Below, in pieces: positions 26,522 through 35,724 of a stretch of DNA of 64,000 nucleotides. Location: assembly GCF_002352765.1 (NCBI RefSeq), contig NZ_KZ293963.1:124001-188000 (forward strand). Reading direction: 5' to 3'. How positions within the stretch are numbered: the first letter of the stretch is position 1; each line of letters opens with the position of its first letter. The notes under the pieces were generated by a model. The model made no database searches. It was not told where the DNA came from and saw nothing but the letters and a program-made list of their open reading frames with translations. Source of the DNA: Alteribacter populi. Its GTDB lineage: Bacteria > Bacillota > Bacilli > Bacillales > Salisediminibacteriaceae. The position numbers were made by a program, and so were the translations under genes.

Positions 26522-27344
26522 TGTGTTTTTTCAGTACGATTTTTTAACATATGCCTTGTACGCGGGGCTGATGGTCGGTTTTTTAGCCCCTTTTTTGGGG
26601 GTGTTTCTCGTTGTTAGGAGACTTACCTTAATTGCCGATGCTTTGTCTCATATTACGCTTACAGGCATTGCTTTTAGCTTACTATTAGGTAGACATTATG
26701 GATTTTTCGCTGGGTTAAACCCTCTTTATATGGGAGCTGTTTTTTCTGTAGGTGGATCTCTTTTGATCGAGAGGCTGCGTACGGTTTATCAGTTTTATAA
26801 AGAACTTGCGATTCCGATTATTCTCTCTGCTGGAATTGGAATTGGCGTAGTGTTTATCAGCCTCGCAAACGGGTTCAACAACGATTTGTTTAATTATTTG
26901 TTTGGAAGCGTAGTGGCAGTGAGTCGGTCTGATTTTTATACAATTCTAGGGATTACCGTTATTGTTACAGTGCTTCTCGTTTTATTTTATAAAGAGCTGT
27001 TTTTTCTTAGCTTTGATGAGGACCAAGCGGTTGTGTCTGGTATCCCGCGTCGCTTTTTGCATGTGTTATTTATTATTATGGTCGCTTTAGTTATTGCTGC
27101 TTCTATGAGAGTGGTTGGGATCCTACTCGTATCGTCTTTAATGACACTACCTGTGGCTGCTGCAATGCGACTAGCAAGAGGTTTTAAGCAAATGTTTTTA
27201 TACTCTGTTTTGTTCGGGGAAATTTCAGTGGTAGTCGGTATGGTGAGTGCATTCCATCTGGATTTAGCACCAGGAGGAATGATTGTCATGGTCAACGTAT
27301 TTATCTTATTAATTATTGTGCTTCTCACTCGTAAGCGAGTGTAA
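26514..27344 (+). CDS. znuB: Zinc ABC transporter permease (first paralogue)
   Basis: A 276-residue ABC-3 permease with about eight helices and the motif IADALSHITLTGIA. The start is GTG at 26514, with GGAGGT 7 bp upstream inside the end of znuC. It is clearly homologous along its full length to the next gene; LSHITLTGIA, ELAIPIILS and MTLPVAA-type blocks are shared. The pair may form a heterodimeric channel. Confidence 0.9.
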   Translation: MISVFFQYDFLTYALYAGLMVGFLAPFLGVFLVVRRLTLIADALSHITLTGIAFSLLLGRHYGFFAGLNPLYMGAVFSVGGSLLIERLRTVYQFYKELAIPIILSAGIGIGVVFISLANGFNNDLFNYLFGSVVAVSRSDFYTILGITVIVTVLLVLFYKELFFLSFDEDQAVVSGIPRRFLHVLFIIMVALVIAASMRVVGILLVSSLMTLPVAAAMRLARGFKQMFLYSVLFGEISVVVGMVSAFHLDLAPGGMIVMVNVFILLIIVLLTRKRV

Positions 27345-27363
27345 TTTTTGAAGGTGTGAATAA

Positions 27364-28203
27364 ATGATGGAATTTATACAGCAACTTACGTTTTTAGAAA
27401 GAGGGATTATTGCAGGACTGATAATTGGTTTTATTTGTCCGTTGCTTGGTGCTTTTTTGCTTGTCCGTCGGATTACCATTATCTCAGAAGCTCTTTCTCA
27501 TATTACACTCACAGGAATTGCCGCTGGTGTGTTTTTAAGTCAGACGACTTTGTGGCTCGGTTTTATAAACCCACTTTATACGGGTCTCATTTTTTCTTTA
27601 GCTGGTTCTTTACTAATCGAAAAGTTGAGGCAAATTTATAAACACTTTCAGGAACTGGCGATTCCAATTATCCTTTCATCTGGAATTGGACTGGGTGCTA
27701 TTTTAATCAGTTTATCTCCAGGTTCTTATAACGAATGGTACAACTATTTATTTGGAAGTATCGTGACAGTCACTGTTGGAGATTTATGGTTTATTTTATT
27801 AACGGGTCTGGTTGCGTTCATGATTTTAATGATGTTTTATAAAGAGTTACTTTCCATTTCGTTTGATCAGGAATTTGCCAAAACATCAGGAATAAAAGTA
27901 CGACGCATCAACTTCTTCTTTTCGCTTCTCATCGCCATCGTCATTTCGATGTCGATGAAGGTAGTTGGGATTCTACTTGTAGGTGCTATGGTGACGTTGC
28001 CGGTGGCTGCTAGTATTCAGCTGGCGAAAAGCTTTCGACAAGTGGTTTTATTAGGGGTTGTATTCGGGGAACTTGCGATGATTGGAGGGATTTTCTTTTC
28101 CTATCATTTAAACGTAGCTACAGGAGGAATGATTGTCGTAATGGGCGTGATTTTACTACTAATAGCTTCAGTTCTAAAACGCTTTCGTAAAGGGTTTGCA
28201 TAA
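27364..28203 (+). CDS. Zinc ABC transporter permease (second, tandem paralogue)
   Basis: A 279-residue ABC-3 permease that starts 19 bp after the previous gene with AAGGTG upstream. Blocks identical or nearly so with its neighbour include EALSHITLTGIA, ELAIPIILSSGIGLG, VVGILLVGAMVTLPVAA and ATGGMIVV, so this looks like an old tandem duplication; I estimate roughly half the residues identical. Both frames are intact. Usual znuCB/adcCB operons have one permease gene. Confidence 0.9.
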   Translation: MMEFIQQLTFLERGIIAGLIIGFICPLLGAFLLVRRITIISEALSHITLTGIAAGVFLSQTTLWLGFINPLYTGLIFSLAGSLLIEKLRQIYKHFQELAIPIILSSGIGLGAILISLSPGSYNEWYNYLFGSIVTVTVGDLWFILLTGLVAFMILMMFYKELLSISFDQEFAKTSGIKVRRINFFFSLLIAIVISMSMKVVGILLVGAMVTLPVAASIQLAKSFRQVVLLGVVFGELAMIGGIFFSYHLNVATGGMIVVMGVILLLIASVLKRFRKGFA

Positions 28204-28238
28204 GTTATCTAACGCTTAGTCCAGGAGGGGTAGTTTGC

Positions 28239-28673
28239 ATGAATATCGAACAAGCATTAAAAGTGATGAAAGATCAAGGGTACAAACATACCGATAAACG
28301 AGCGGATATTCTGACCTTGTTTTCAAATGAAAAGCGATATCTAGCTGCGAAAGATGTGCTCCAAGCATTGCAAGACACGTACACCGGATTGAGTTTTGAT
28401 ACGATTTACCGCAACCTTTCCTTGTTTACTGAGCTTGGTATTCTAGAGGAAACAGAGCTAGAAGGGGAAAAGAAATTTCGTTTTGCATGCTCAACAGATG
28501 ACCATCACCATCATCTCATCTGCGTCGATTGTGGGAAAACAAAGCATGTTCACAATTGTCCTATGGATAGTTTTAAAGAAAGTGTGGATGATTTTCAGAT
28601 CATTGGTCACAAATTTGAAATTTATGGCTATTGCTCTGAATGTGAAGGGAAACAAGAAGCAAATGAAGTGTGA
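28239..28673 (+). CDS. zur: Zinc uptake regulator Zur (Fur family)
   Basis: A 144-residue Fur-family repressor. A winged helix fills residues 10-80 (GLSFDTIYRNLSLFTELGI). The dimerisation domain holds the structural zinc site C95/C98 (CVDCG) and C132/C135 (CSEC), with a histidine cluster DDHHHHLIC as regulatory ligands. Its place as last gene of a zinc ABC operon with a Zur box makes Zur, not Fur or PerR, the right call. B. subtilis zur (yqfV) lies at the same point of the backbone. GGAGGGG precedes the ATG. Confidence 0.93.
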   Translation: MNIEQALKVMKDQGYKHTDKRADILTLFSNEKRYLAAKDVLQALQDTYTGLSFDTIYRNLSLFTELGILEETELEGEKKFRFACSTDDHHHHLICVDCGKTKHVHNCPMDSFKESVDDFQIIGHKFEIYGYCSECEGKQEANEV

Positions 28674-28690
28674 TGTAGAGTATAACCGTT

Positions 28691-28728
28691 TACCGTTTCT
28701 ATTCTTGTAATAGAAACGGTATTTTTTA
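28691..28728 (+). terminator. Intrinsic terminator of the zinc operon
   Basis: TACCGTTTCTATT (28691-28703) pairs with AATAGAAACGGTA (28709-28721), followed by TTTTTT. A perfect 13 bp stem. Confidence 0.93.
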
Positions 28729-28837
28729 AAAAGATAAGAATTTAGAGGGCAGCTACCTACACACGGTGGAAGCTAACGCTGTTTTTTCTATACATAAGTG
28801 GAAGGTTTGCCCACTTTCATTGAATGAGATTGGTGTC

Positions 28838-29095
28838 TTACCTTGATGATTCAATATTAGTAACTACATCTAAAAAAACCTGTGTCGTTATATTGGTTGG
28901 GCTGATGACCTTAAATCTTTTAGATATTGGGTGGATTTCGCTTATCTGGCCAAAACATATGTGTACTTCATTTTCAAAAACATACTCAATCTTCAGCGTT
29001 TCCTTGGATTCAAGAGCATCTAGAAGCTTGTTTTCAAAAGCCTCGATCCTCGTAACATCCAGTTCACGTAAGTTCTCGTAAAGGTTGTCTTTCAT
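28838..29095 (-). CDS. Small YolD-like protein
   Basis: A protein of about 85 residues. The C-terminal 50 residues (LKIEYVFENEVHICFGQISE, then HPISKRFKVISP and FLDVVTNIE) have the beta-strand pattern of YolD-like proteins, where a short I-x-Y strand, a G-x-I-x-x-I turn and a final D-I/V strand recur. The ATG at 29095 has AGGTGGTG upstream; a GTG at 29110 is possible. YolD proteins often go with Y-family polymerases, but none is here. Assignment is tentative. Confidence 0.55.
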   Translation of the reverse strand: MKDNLYENLRELDVTRIEAFENKLLDALESKETLKIEYVFENEVHICFGQISEIHPISKRFKVISPTNITTQVFLDVVTNIESSR

Positions 29096-29110
29096 ATCGG
29101 TTTTCACCAC

Positions 29111-29540
29111 CTAAATAGAGAGTATGTTTTGGTGATTTGTCTAAGAAGGAAAATAGATACATCTTAAGCTAGGGCAGGGAACGAACACCTGTTTCACTTT
29201 TATTATAGAATACCATGAATAAGGTGCGTTGTTTATGTTTTTGTTACTAATATTGTGTGTTTTTGTGTAATCAATATTGAGGATTAGAGAAGTCTCCGCA
29301 CTCTTCTCAAAGGCTCTATAAAAGGTCAAAAAACTTCCACCAAGGTAACATGGTCGAAGCTGACGCTGTTTTTAATAAAGGCTGATTTAGTAAAGTTTTT
29401 TGCTTTTTGAGCGTTTTTTCAAAGCTGTCACGCTATGCGTAACAGGGCAAGCATGCGCTTGCCTAACGCTCAAAAAACAAATAGCAACAACCTTTTAGAA
29501 GAGAGCCTTAATAAAAGACTGCTTTGCGGTTTTTCTTAAT
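29111..29540. repeat. REP-like repeat block between the YolD-like gene and yqfW
   Basis: About 430 bp with no gene. From 29391 to 29538 it holds palindromic pieces (TTTGAGCGTTTTTTC...GCTTGCCTAACGCTC), then CAAATAGCAACAACCTTTTA and GACTGCTTTGCGGTTTTTCT. The same modules appear singly at 17020, 37840, 45275, 47645, 50035, 53000 and 63085, and inverted at 41120. A CAGCTACC/GAAGCTAACGCTG motif pair occurs here and at 28751. Interpreted as dispersed non-coding repeats. Confidence 0.65.
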
Positions 29541-30116
29541 TTATTGACCAAATAAGTGCTGTACTGTTTTTTGGGCTTCTTGCCAGCTATTAACCCGGTG
29601 AACCAAAGTCGGAACAGGATCCTGGTTATACGGTGTATTGATTAACACAACAGGAATCCCACATTCTTCGGCGATATTCACAGCATTATCATGTTTATCT
29701 TCAAAGAATGCATCGACTTTGTGCTTTTTAACTGCTGCAATTTTATCATGCTGCCCTAAAAGCTCAATGTGATGATAGGGCAGAGCGTTTTCATCAAACC
29801 AGTTTTTCGTCAAGTCTGAAAAACGGTTATGTCGCGCACTAATATAAAATAACTCATGTACCTGTTCCCACTCGAGAAGTGTTTCTTTAACTTTTGCAGC
29901 AAGATTTGCTTGAGCATACAAATCTCCCTCGTGTTCCTGCATCCACTTCCAAAAATCAGCCTCGGAAATGCCAAGCACCTTACTCAAATCATACTGCGTT
30001 ACATCATCAAGTGTTAACTCACGTTTAAAATGCTGATTTATATGAGGGATGAATGTAGCTGGGTCCGTAACTGTACCATCAATATCAATACCGAAACGAT
30101 ATCTCTTCTTATTCAT
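29541..30116 (-). CDS. yqfW: HAD-superfamily nucleotidase (YqfW type)
   Basis: A 191-residue protein related to 5'(3')-deoxyribonucleotidases. HAD motif I is FGIDIDGTVTD (D11 and D13 catalytic), motif II is FYISARHN, and motif IV has DAFFEDKHDNA. It would dephosphorylate a (deoxy)nucleotide in the cytoplasm; the true substrate is unknown. Length and placement between zur and yqfX match B. subtilis YqfW. It is transcribed opposite to yqfX from a shared 106 bp gap. Confidence 0.85.
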   Translation of the reverse strand: MNKKRYRFGIDIDGTVTDPATFIPHINQHFKRELTLDDVTQYDLSKVLGISEADFWKWMQEHEGDLYAQANLAAKVKETLLEWEQVHELFYISARHNRFSDLTKNWFDENALPYHHIELLGQHDKIAAVKKHKVDAFFEDKHDNAVNIAEECGIPVVLINTPYNQDPVPTLVHRVNSWQEAQKTVQHLFGQ

Positions 30117-30222
30117 TGTTCAATCACCTTTCTATCTCCAAAAATTACACAAAATTGTGCGGGGTCAGACCCTTGAACTTTTCACATACTATGGTTACGT
30201 CCGAAAATAAAGGAGGAGAACC

Positions 30223-30624
30223 ATGGACGAACGCAATCCAGAAAGAGACCTGCGCCTTGTGGATGAGGAGCGGGACGACTATCCAAACGAAACACTTAAT
30301 CGTAATGAGGACGCTAATTTCGGCGAGGAAACGGCGGCTGAAGTTTCGCCGAACGCTACTGGAATAGGAGCAGAGCCTCGACAACAGTCTTCAGACGGTG
30401 GTGAAGCCGAGGAGGATGCTGGGACAGAAGGAAGAGGCTTGGGGGCAATTGGTGTTGCCATAGCCATCGTAAGTTTATTCTTCCTGCCGGTCATCTTAGG
30501 TGCAACTGCTATTGTGATTGGTTTCATCGCTCGTGCAAGAGGTCACGCAGGGTTAGGGTATACTGCAATCGGGATCGGGGCTTTCTCGATCATCATCAGT
30601 TTGTTTATGTCTCCATTTTTTTAG
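30223..30624 (+). CDS. yqfX: YqfX-like membrane protein
   Basis: A 133-residue protein: an acidic, polar N-terminal half (residues 1-70, rich in Glu, Asp and Asn) and two transmembrane helices (about 72-95 and 108-131) joined by GFIARARGHAGLGY. This is the DUF4190-like layout of Bacillus YqfX. AAAGGAGGAG precedes the ATG. Function is unknown. It stands alone upstream of ispG, which is convergent. Confidence 0.78.
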   Translation: MDERNPERDLRLVDEERDDYPNETLNRNEDANFGEETAAEVSPNATGIGAEPRQQSSDGGEAEEDAGTEGRGLGAIGVAIAIVSLFFLPVILGATAIVIGFIARARGHAGLGYTAIGIGAFSIIISLFMSPFF

Positions 30625-30651
30625 CCGGCGTGATCTGAAAAACACCAAACA

Positions 30652-30684
30652 GAAGGCGCACACATTTCGTGTGCGCCTTCCTTT
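30652..30684. terminator. Bidirectional terminator between yqfX and ispG
   Basis: GAAGGCGCACAC (30652-30663) and GTGTGCGCCTTC (30669-30680) form a perfect 12 bp stem between two convergent genes, with a short T-rich stretch (CTTTC) on the plus side. Confidence 0.82.
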
Positions 30685-30715
30685 CATTCAAAACTTAAGT
30701 CGTATTCTCCACGGA

Positions 30716-31831
30716 CTAAGCTTTTTGAGCGTCCTCTTCTTTTTCTTTTTGTTTCTTGTAATGTTCTTCTGCGAGCTTATCGATTTCTTTCTTTAATTCA
30801 TCGACCATGATTTCTTCTGGTACTTTTCGAATAATTTCTCCGTGTCTGAAGAGAAGGCCTTCACCTCTCGCGCCGGCTATACCAATATCGGCTTCTTTAG
30901 CCTCACCTGGTCCGTTTACAGCACATCCAAGGACACTAACTTTAATTGGAGCATGAATTTGCTGAATATATTCTTCTACTTCATTTGCAATGCTTATTAA
31001 GTCAATTTCGATTCGTCCGCAAGTCGGGCAGGAAATTAACGTTGCCGCATTCGCAGCAAGACCGAATGTTTTCAACAATTCCTTTGCTACTTTAATTTCT
31101 TCTACCGGATCAGCACTTAATGAAATCCGCAGCGTGTTTCCGATTCCATGGTTTAATATTACCCCTAGTCCAGCAGAGCTTTTTACTGTACCTGCAAAAA
31201 GTGTACCGGATTCAGTAATCCCTAAGTGAAGCGGGTAGTCAAACGCTTCTGCAGCTTTCTTGTATGCCTCAACAGCTAATCCGACATCAGATGCTTTCAT
31301 AGAGACGATGATGTCATAAAAGTCAAGGTCTTCTAAAATTTTGATGTGATGCAGAGCACTCTCTACCATCCCCTCTGCCGTCGGGTACCCGTATTTCTCT
31401 AAGATTCTTTTTTCTAAAGAACCCGCGTTTACGCCAATCCGGATTGGAATCTTTTTCTCTTTAGCTGCATTGACAACAGCTTCGACTTTTTCACGTCGGC
31501 CGATGTTACCCGGGTTAATTCGGATTTTGTCAGCTCCGCCTTCAATTGCTTTTAAAGCTAACTTATAGTCAAAATGAATATCCACGACAAGTGGAATGTT
31601 TATGCGCTTTTTAATATCAGGAATTGCTTCAGCTGCGCGCATATCCGGACAAGCTACACGGACAATTTGACAGCCCGCTTCTTCTAAACGGTTAATTTCT
31701 GCCACAGTCGCTTCAACATCGTGGGTTTTTGACATCGTCATGCTTTGAATGATGACTTCATCATTACCGCCGATTGTTAATGGTCCGACTTGTACCGGGC
31801 GCGTATCCTTTCGATGCGTGAATTGGGTCAC
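30716..31831 (-). CDS. ispG: 4-hydroxy-3-methylbut-2-en-1-yl diphosphate synthase
   Basis: A 371-residue GcpE/IspG that makes HMBPP in the MEP pathway, the step before IspH. The [4Fe-4S] ligands are C268 and C271 (SCPTCGR) and C303 (LGCAVNGPGE). The TIM barrel shows VVDIHFDYKLAL and ADKIRINPGNIG. The start is a GTG with AAGGGG about 10 bp upstream. The tail is Lys/Glu-rich. It is transcribed with its own upstream region. Confidence 0.96.
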   Translation of the reverse strand: MTQFTHRKDTRPVQVGPLTIGGNDEVIIQSMTMSKTHDVEATVAEINRLEEAGCQIVRVACPDMRAAEAIPDIKKRINIPLVVDIHFDYKLALKAIEGGADKIRINPGNIGRREKVEAVVNAAKEKKIPIRIGVNAGSLEKRILEKYGYPTAEGMVESALHHIKILEDLDFYDIIVSMKASDVGLAVEAYKKAAEAFDYPLHLGITESGTLFAGTVKSSAGLGVILNHGIGNTLRISLSADPVEEIKVAKELLKTFGLAANAATLISCPTCGRIEIDLISIANEVEEYIQQIHAPIKVSVLGCAVNGPGEAKEADIGIAGARGEGLLFRHGEIIRKVPEEIMVDELKKEIDKLAEEHYKKQKEKEEDAQKA

Positions 31832-31984
31832 TGAATCATCGCCCCTTTATTGTAGTTGAAAGATGATTAAAATTATCTATCCTCACACATTGTATCAGCG
31901 ACCCGGCATACTAGCAAGGACTACGATTTTAGTAGGTGTTTAAAACATTCAGGAAAAATCGCAATGAATCTGATCTGACTTGGG

Positions 31985-32356
31985 TTATGATTCTGGAGTG
32001 TTTTGAACGTCTATGTATAAAGGAAAGCGATAAGTTTGACCGACCTGAATTTCATGAGCACTCACTTCAGGGTTTAACAGTTCAAAGTCATCTGCGATCT
32101 GATCAAAGCCTGCATCGATTGTTTGGTCTTGGTGGAGGGCTTGTACGATCGTGTAAACAGTATGTCCGGATTCAACAATGACTTCCTGATAAACGAGAGT
32201 AGTACCTTCTTGCTGATCTGCAGCGTCTTGGTTTTCATCTGCATGTTCTATATTTTGCTCACTTATAGAATGGTCGGGTAAGGTACCTTCAGTGAGATCA
32301 TAATAAACACTAACAACAAGGATAATGAAAATCGCAATACCAATCAGCTGCTTCAT
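31985..32356 (-). CDS. yqfZ: YqfZ-like membrane-anchored LysM protein
   Basis: A 123-residue protein: one N-terminal membrane helix (residues 3-20), an acidic Gln/Glu/Asp spacer (28-50) and a LysM-like domain (about 60-115; GHTVYTIVQAL, FELLNP, IQVGQTYRFP). The domain would bind peptidoglycan outside the membrane. It lies directly upstream of ispG on the same strand, as yqfZ does in B. subtilis. Function beyond wall binding is unknown. Confidence 0.8.
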   Translation of the reverse strand: MKQLIGIAIFIILVVSVYYDLTEGTLPDHSISEQNIEHADENQDAADQQEGTTLVYQEVIVESGHTVYTIVQALHQDQTIDAGFDQIADDFELLNPEVSAHEIQVGQTYRFPLYIDVQNTPES

Positions 32357-32554
32357 GCTTGTCCATCTCCTTTCGGTTGAATACTATACTCTATGCTTGT
32401 CCTTCTTTATTATGACAAGAAATAGAAATGAATGAATTTTTGGGTAGAGTAGAGTTACTCTTGTGTAGAATAATGACTTTTTCTTGTAGAATTGTGTTCT
32501 AAATCAATCAGATCCACCTAAAGAGCTTATAATTTTTAAAGGCAGGTGAGTCCT

Positions 32555-33769
32555 ATGATGACAAAAAAAGAACGCCTTATCATATTTATGCTCGGGCTTT
32601 TACCATTTTTAATGGTAATTGGAAATTCAATGTTCATTCCATTGCTGCCGACAATGGAAGTGGACCTTGGGATCAGCTCTGTTCAATCGGGTTTCATTTT
32701 AACTATTTTCTCAATCCCTGCAGCTCTGTCGATTCCGTTTGTGGGCATTCTTTCGGACCGGATCGGGAGAAAAAGAGTTGTGCTTATCTCACTCATCATC
32801 ATCGCAGTAGGGAGTGTCATTTGTTCTATAGCTGTCATGATGTATGGCCAGTTTGCGTATATCTTGTTATTAGTTGGTCGCTTTGTGCAGGGGATTGGTG
32901 CAGGGGGCACGGCTTCATTAGCGATGGCATTTATCGGTGATCAGTTTCAAGGAGGAAAACGCAGCACGGCACTGGGGGCGATGGAAGTATTTAATGGACT
33001 TGGGAAAGCAGTGAGTCCGTTACTTGGAGCTGTGGCTGCCTTGTTTATTTGGACGAGCACCTTTTGGTTGTATTTTGTTTTAGCACTTCTCGCATTAGCA
33101 GGAATTTTCCGCTACGTTCACGAAGAAAAAATTAATCGAGACTCTCTCAAGTTTAGTGTATACTTTAAAACAGTCATCACGGCATTTAAGCGTGAAGGGC
33201 GCTGGCTCATCCCAGTGATGATCGTAGGCGGTGCAGCACTTTTCATTTTATTCGGGCTTCTCGTTTATTTGAGCTATGAGATTGAACGCGTATACGCGTT
33301 AGGTGGTGCCACAAAAGGCGTGATCATCGCGATCCCATTGACTGTTTTTACGATTGCTTCATATATAGCGGGGAAAAAGATTGGTGGGGAACCTGAGCGC
33401 ATACGTTTCTTTTTTGCTCTCGGATTTTTATTCATTTTAGCGCCATTAACAATGGCTCTTGTTTGGCACACGTTTTTGACGACTGTGGTTTATATGGTGA
33501 TTCTTTCAGCAGGTATTGGATTTATTCTTCCGTGCTGTAACCTGTTAGTCACTTCTGCCGTCTCACATAATGAGAGGGGTATGGTTGTCTCGTTTTACCA
33601 TATGATTCGCTTTCTTGGTGTCGCGTTTGGACCTGTTATTTATAGTTTGTGGATGTTCGATGAGTGGGGAATGTTTTTAAAATCACTTTTTATCATTGCT
33701 GCTACAGCCATTTGGCTTAGAACTATAATGCCAGCACCTGAGCGTTCTTGGACAACAGAACATCCATAA
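32555..33769 (+). CDS. MFS transporter (DHA1 drug/metabolite exporter type)
   Basis: A 12-TM major facilitator protein of about 404 residues. MFS motif A is seen as GILSDRIGRKRV after TM2, and the TM5 motif C-like stretch is GLGKAVSPLLGA, which marks drug/H+ antiporters. AGGTGAG precedes the ATG at 32555; a GTG at 32546 is possible. Substrate is not predictable. It is a single-gene unit. Confidence 0.85.
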   Translation: MMTKKERLIIFMLGLLPFLMVIGNSMFIPLLPTMEVDLGISSVQSGFILTIFSIPAALSIPFVGILSDRIGRKRVVLISLIIIAVGSVICSIAVMMYGQFAYILLLVGRFVQGIGAGGTASLAMAFIGDQFQGGKRSTALGAMEVFNGLGKAVSPLLGAVAALFIWTSTFWLYFVLALLALAGIFRYVHEEKINRDSLKFSVYFKTVITAFKREGRWLIPVMIVGGAALFILFGLLVYLSYEIERVYALGGATKGVIIAIPLTVFTIASYIAGKKIGGEPERIRFFFALGFLFILAPLTMALVWHTFLTTVVYMVILSAGIGFILPCCNLLVTSAVSHNERGMVVSFYHMIRFLGVAFGPVIYSLWMFDEWGMFLKSLFIIAATAIWLRTIMPAPERSWTTEHP

Positions 33770-33901
33770 AGAGGACGACTCTCAATAAGATGAAAATCAT
33801 CCTTTGTCCTTTGGTTTACAAGGCTGTTGTCGTAAACTTTAAGAAAAAAGAGCCTTTAGAATAGAGCCTCACAAAAATAATGAGGATACTTAAAGCGGAA
33901 A

Positions 33902-33929
33902 GTCGTTTCGAAATGATATAAGAAACGAC
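33902..33929 (+). promoter_or_regulatory. Hairpin in the leader of the DUF1002 gene
   Basis: GTCGTTTC (33902-33909) pairs with GAAACGAC (33922-33929) and ends 3 bp before the GGGAAGGAG ribosome site of the next gene. It lacks a T run, so it is more likely an mRNA 5' stem than a terminator. Confidence 0.45.
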
Positions 33930-33948
33930 AGGGAAGGAGAAATGAAAA

Positions 33949-34851
33949 ATGAAACATAAACTTTTTAAAAGTGCGGTGACAGTTTTTGCTGGCTGGTTTT
34001 TATTCGCTTCCATGGCATTTGCCGATGCTGCACCAGGTGACGTATTGGTCACGCTTGGAGAAGACTTATCTAATGAGCAACGAGCGACTCTTTTAGATGA
34101 AATGGGTGTTGACGAAGAATCAGCGATAATGTATACCGTTTCTAATGATGAAGAACATCAGTACTTAGGAGATTATATTTCTGCCAGTCGAATTGGTACA
34201 AACGCGTTATCTTCTACAAAAATCACTTTGCTTGAAAGCGGAGAAGGGGTAAATGTAGAAACGAACCGCATTGACTGGGTAACTGAGGCGATGTACGCTA
34301 ATGCCCTAGTTACTGCGGGTGTAGAAGATGCAGAAATTTATGTAACAGCACCTTTCAATGTGAGTGGTACTGCAGCTCTTACAGGGCTGATTAAAGCGTA
34401 CGAAGCTAGCACAGAAGAAGTGATTCCCGAAGAACAAAAACAAGTGGCGAATGAAGAAATGATCAAAACCGCGGAACTTGGTGAAGAGTTTGGTACTGAA
34501 AAAGCAGCTGAATTGATGACACGTATTAAAGAAGAAATCGCGGAAGGAAATGTTGAAACCGAAGAAGATCTCCGCGACTTAATTCAACGGATTGCTAATG
34601 AACTCGGTATTGAATTAACCGAGGAAGAGCTAAATGGTCTTGTTTCCTTGTTTCAGCGTATGCAAAACCTCGACATCGACTGGGGAAAAGTCCAAAATCA
34701 AATCGGTAAAATCCGTGATAACCTAAGCGAATTCCTTGAAAGCGAAGAAGGGCAGGGACTCATTCGATCCATTCTTGACTTCTTTGATGCATTAATTGAT
34801 GCTGTTAGAGGTTGGTTTTCTTCTGGTGTGATCACTTGGTTTAAGTCGTAA
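33949..34851 (+). CDS. Secreted DUF1002 protein (YpuA-like)
   Basis: A 300-residue protein with a clear signal peptide (about residues 1-25, MKHKLFKSAVTVFAGWFLFA then AFADA) and no later membrane span. The mature part has the DUF1002 start DVLVTLGEDLSNEQR, the segment SSTKITLLESGEGVNV, and a long acidic helical C-terminal half (AELMTRIKEEIAEGN). B. subtilis YpuA is the nearest named relative I recall; function is unknown. It is a single gene with its own terminator. Confidence 0.83.
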   Translation: MKHKLFKSAVTVFAGWFLFASMAFADAAPGDVLVTLGEDLSNEQRATLLDEMGVDEESAIMYTVSNDEEHQYLGDYISASRIGTNALSSTKITLLESGEGVNVETNRIDWVTEAMYANALVTAGVEDAEIYVTAPFNVSGTAALTGLIKAYEASTEEVIPEEQKQVANEEMIKTAELGEEFGTEKAAELMTRIKEEIAEGNVETEEDLRDLIQRIANELGIELTEEELNGLVSLFQRMQNLDIDWGKVQNQIGKIRDNLSEFLESEEGQGLIRSILDFFDALIDAVRGWFSSGVITWFKS

Positions 34852-34856
34852 CTAAT

Positions 34857-34890
34857 CAAAACAGCTCCGCGTAAAGCGGGGCTGTTTTAA
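34857..34890 (+). terminator. Intrinsic terminator after the DUF1002 gene
   Basis: AAAACAGCTCCGC (34858-34870) pairs with GCGGGGCTGTTTT (34876-34888) around a GTAAA loop. Confidence 0.9.
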
Positions 34891-35057
34891 GATCAACAGA
34901 ACTGGTATTAGAACTAGGGACGCTTTTTTAATTAAGGTTTCAAAGCTAACTTTTTTTAATTTGAAACTTTCCTCATGAAGTATTCGTATACATGTTAAAT
35001 CGATAAATTCTGGTATCATAGAAGTAACGAATTCTCTTTCGAGTAAGGGGGCAACTT

Positions 35058-35687
35058 ATGGAAATGTTAGAATCTGCAACAATAGGTTTTCTCGTCGTTT
35101 TTTTAGGTACACTTTTTATTTTTGGTGAAATTATGGTAAGAGCAAAAGGCTTGTTTGGTATTCTTGGTATCGCGATTATGTCAATGTACTTTTCTTATCA
35201 CTTAACAGCCGATGCGGGACTTTGGGTAGTATTACTGTATGTGATCGGATTATTACTCATTATTTTTGATGGGAAAGTAACTACAGACGGTACAATAGCT
35301 CTCGTTGGTGCTTTATTAATGATCTTAGGCTTATCTTTACCAACACCAAGTGTTGTTTATGGAGCGCTTGTGGCCATGGCTCTTATGATCGCCGTACCTA
35401 CCTCGTTTTTGTTCACTAAAGTATTTCCATCTCGAAATTTGTGGTCAAAAATGACGCTCAAAGACAAGCTCACGGGGGACGAAGGGTACAATTCAATGAA
35501 TGAAAGTTATAAAGAACTCGTTGGTAAACCAGGAGTTACTAAAACTCCTTTCAGGCCGACCGGAACCGTTGAGGTTGAAGGGAAACTGTATAGTGCAACA
35601 TCGGATAATCAATGGATTCAAGCTGACGAAAAGATCAAAGTTATCAGTGTCGATGGAACGAGAATCGTCGTCGTTCCTGAAAAGTAA
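35058..35687 (+). CDS. NfeD-family membrane protein
   Basis: A 209-residue protein with four or five hydrophobic helices in residues 5-125 and a soluble C-terminal OB-fold-like domain (GKPGVTKTPFRPTGTVEVEG, then YSATSDNQWIQADEKIKVIS), the hallmark of NfeD proteins. NfeD proteins pair with SPFH/flotillin partners and membrane microdomains; no partner gene is adjacent. GTAAGGGGG precedes the ATG. Confidence 0.86.
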   Translation: MEMLESATIGFLVVFLGTLFIFGEIMVRAKGLFGILGIAIMSMYFSYHLTADAGLWVVLLYVIGLLLIIFDGKVTTDGTIALVGALLMILGLSLPTPSVVYGALVAMALMIAVPTSFLFTKVFPSRNLWSKMTLKDKLTGDEGYNSMNESYKELVGKPGVTKTPFRPTGTVEVEGKLYSATSDNQWIQADEKIKVISVDGTRIVVVPEK

Positions 35688-35724
35688 AAATCGAAAAACT
35701 GGAGACAAATTGATTTAGATGGAG

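Noticed and set aside
29391..29538. Repeats considered as a CRISPR array
   Set aside because: Modules are different from each other and not regularly spaced; no spacers of even length and no cas genes.
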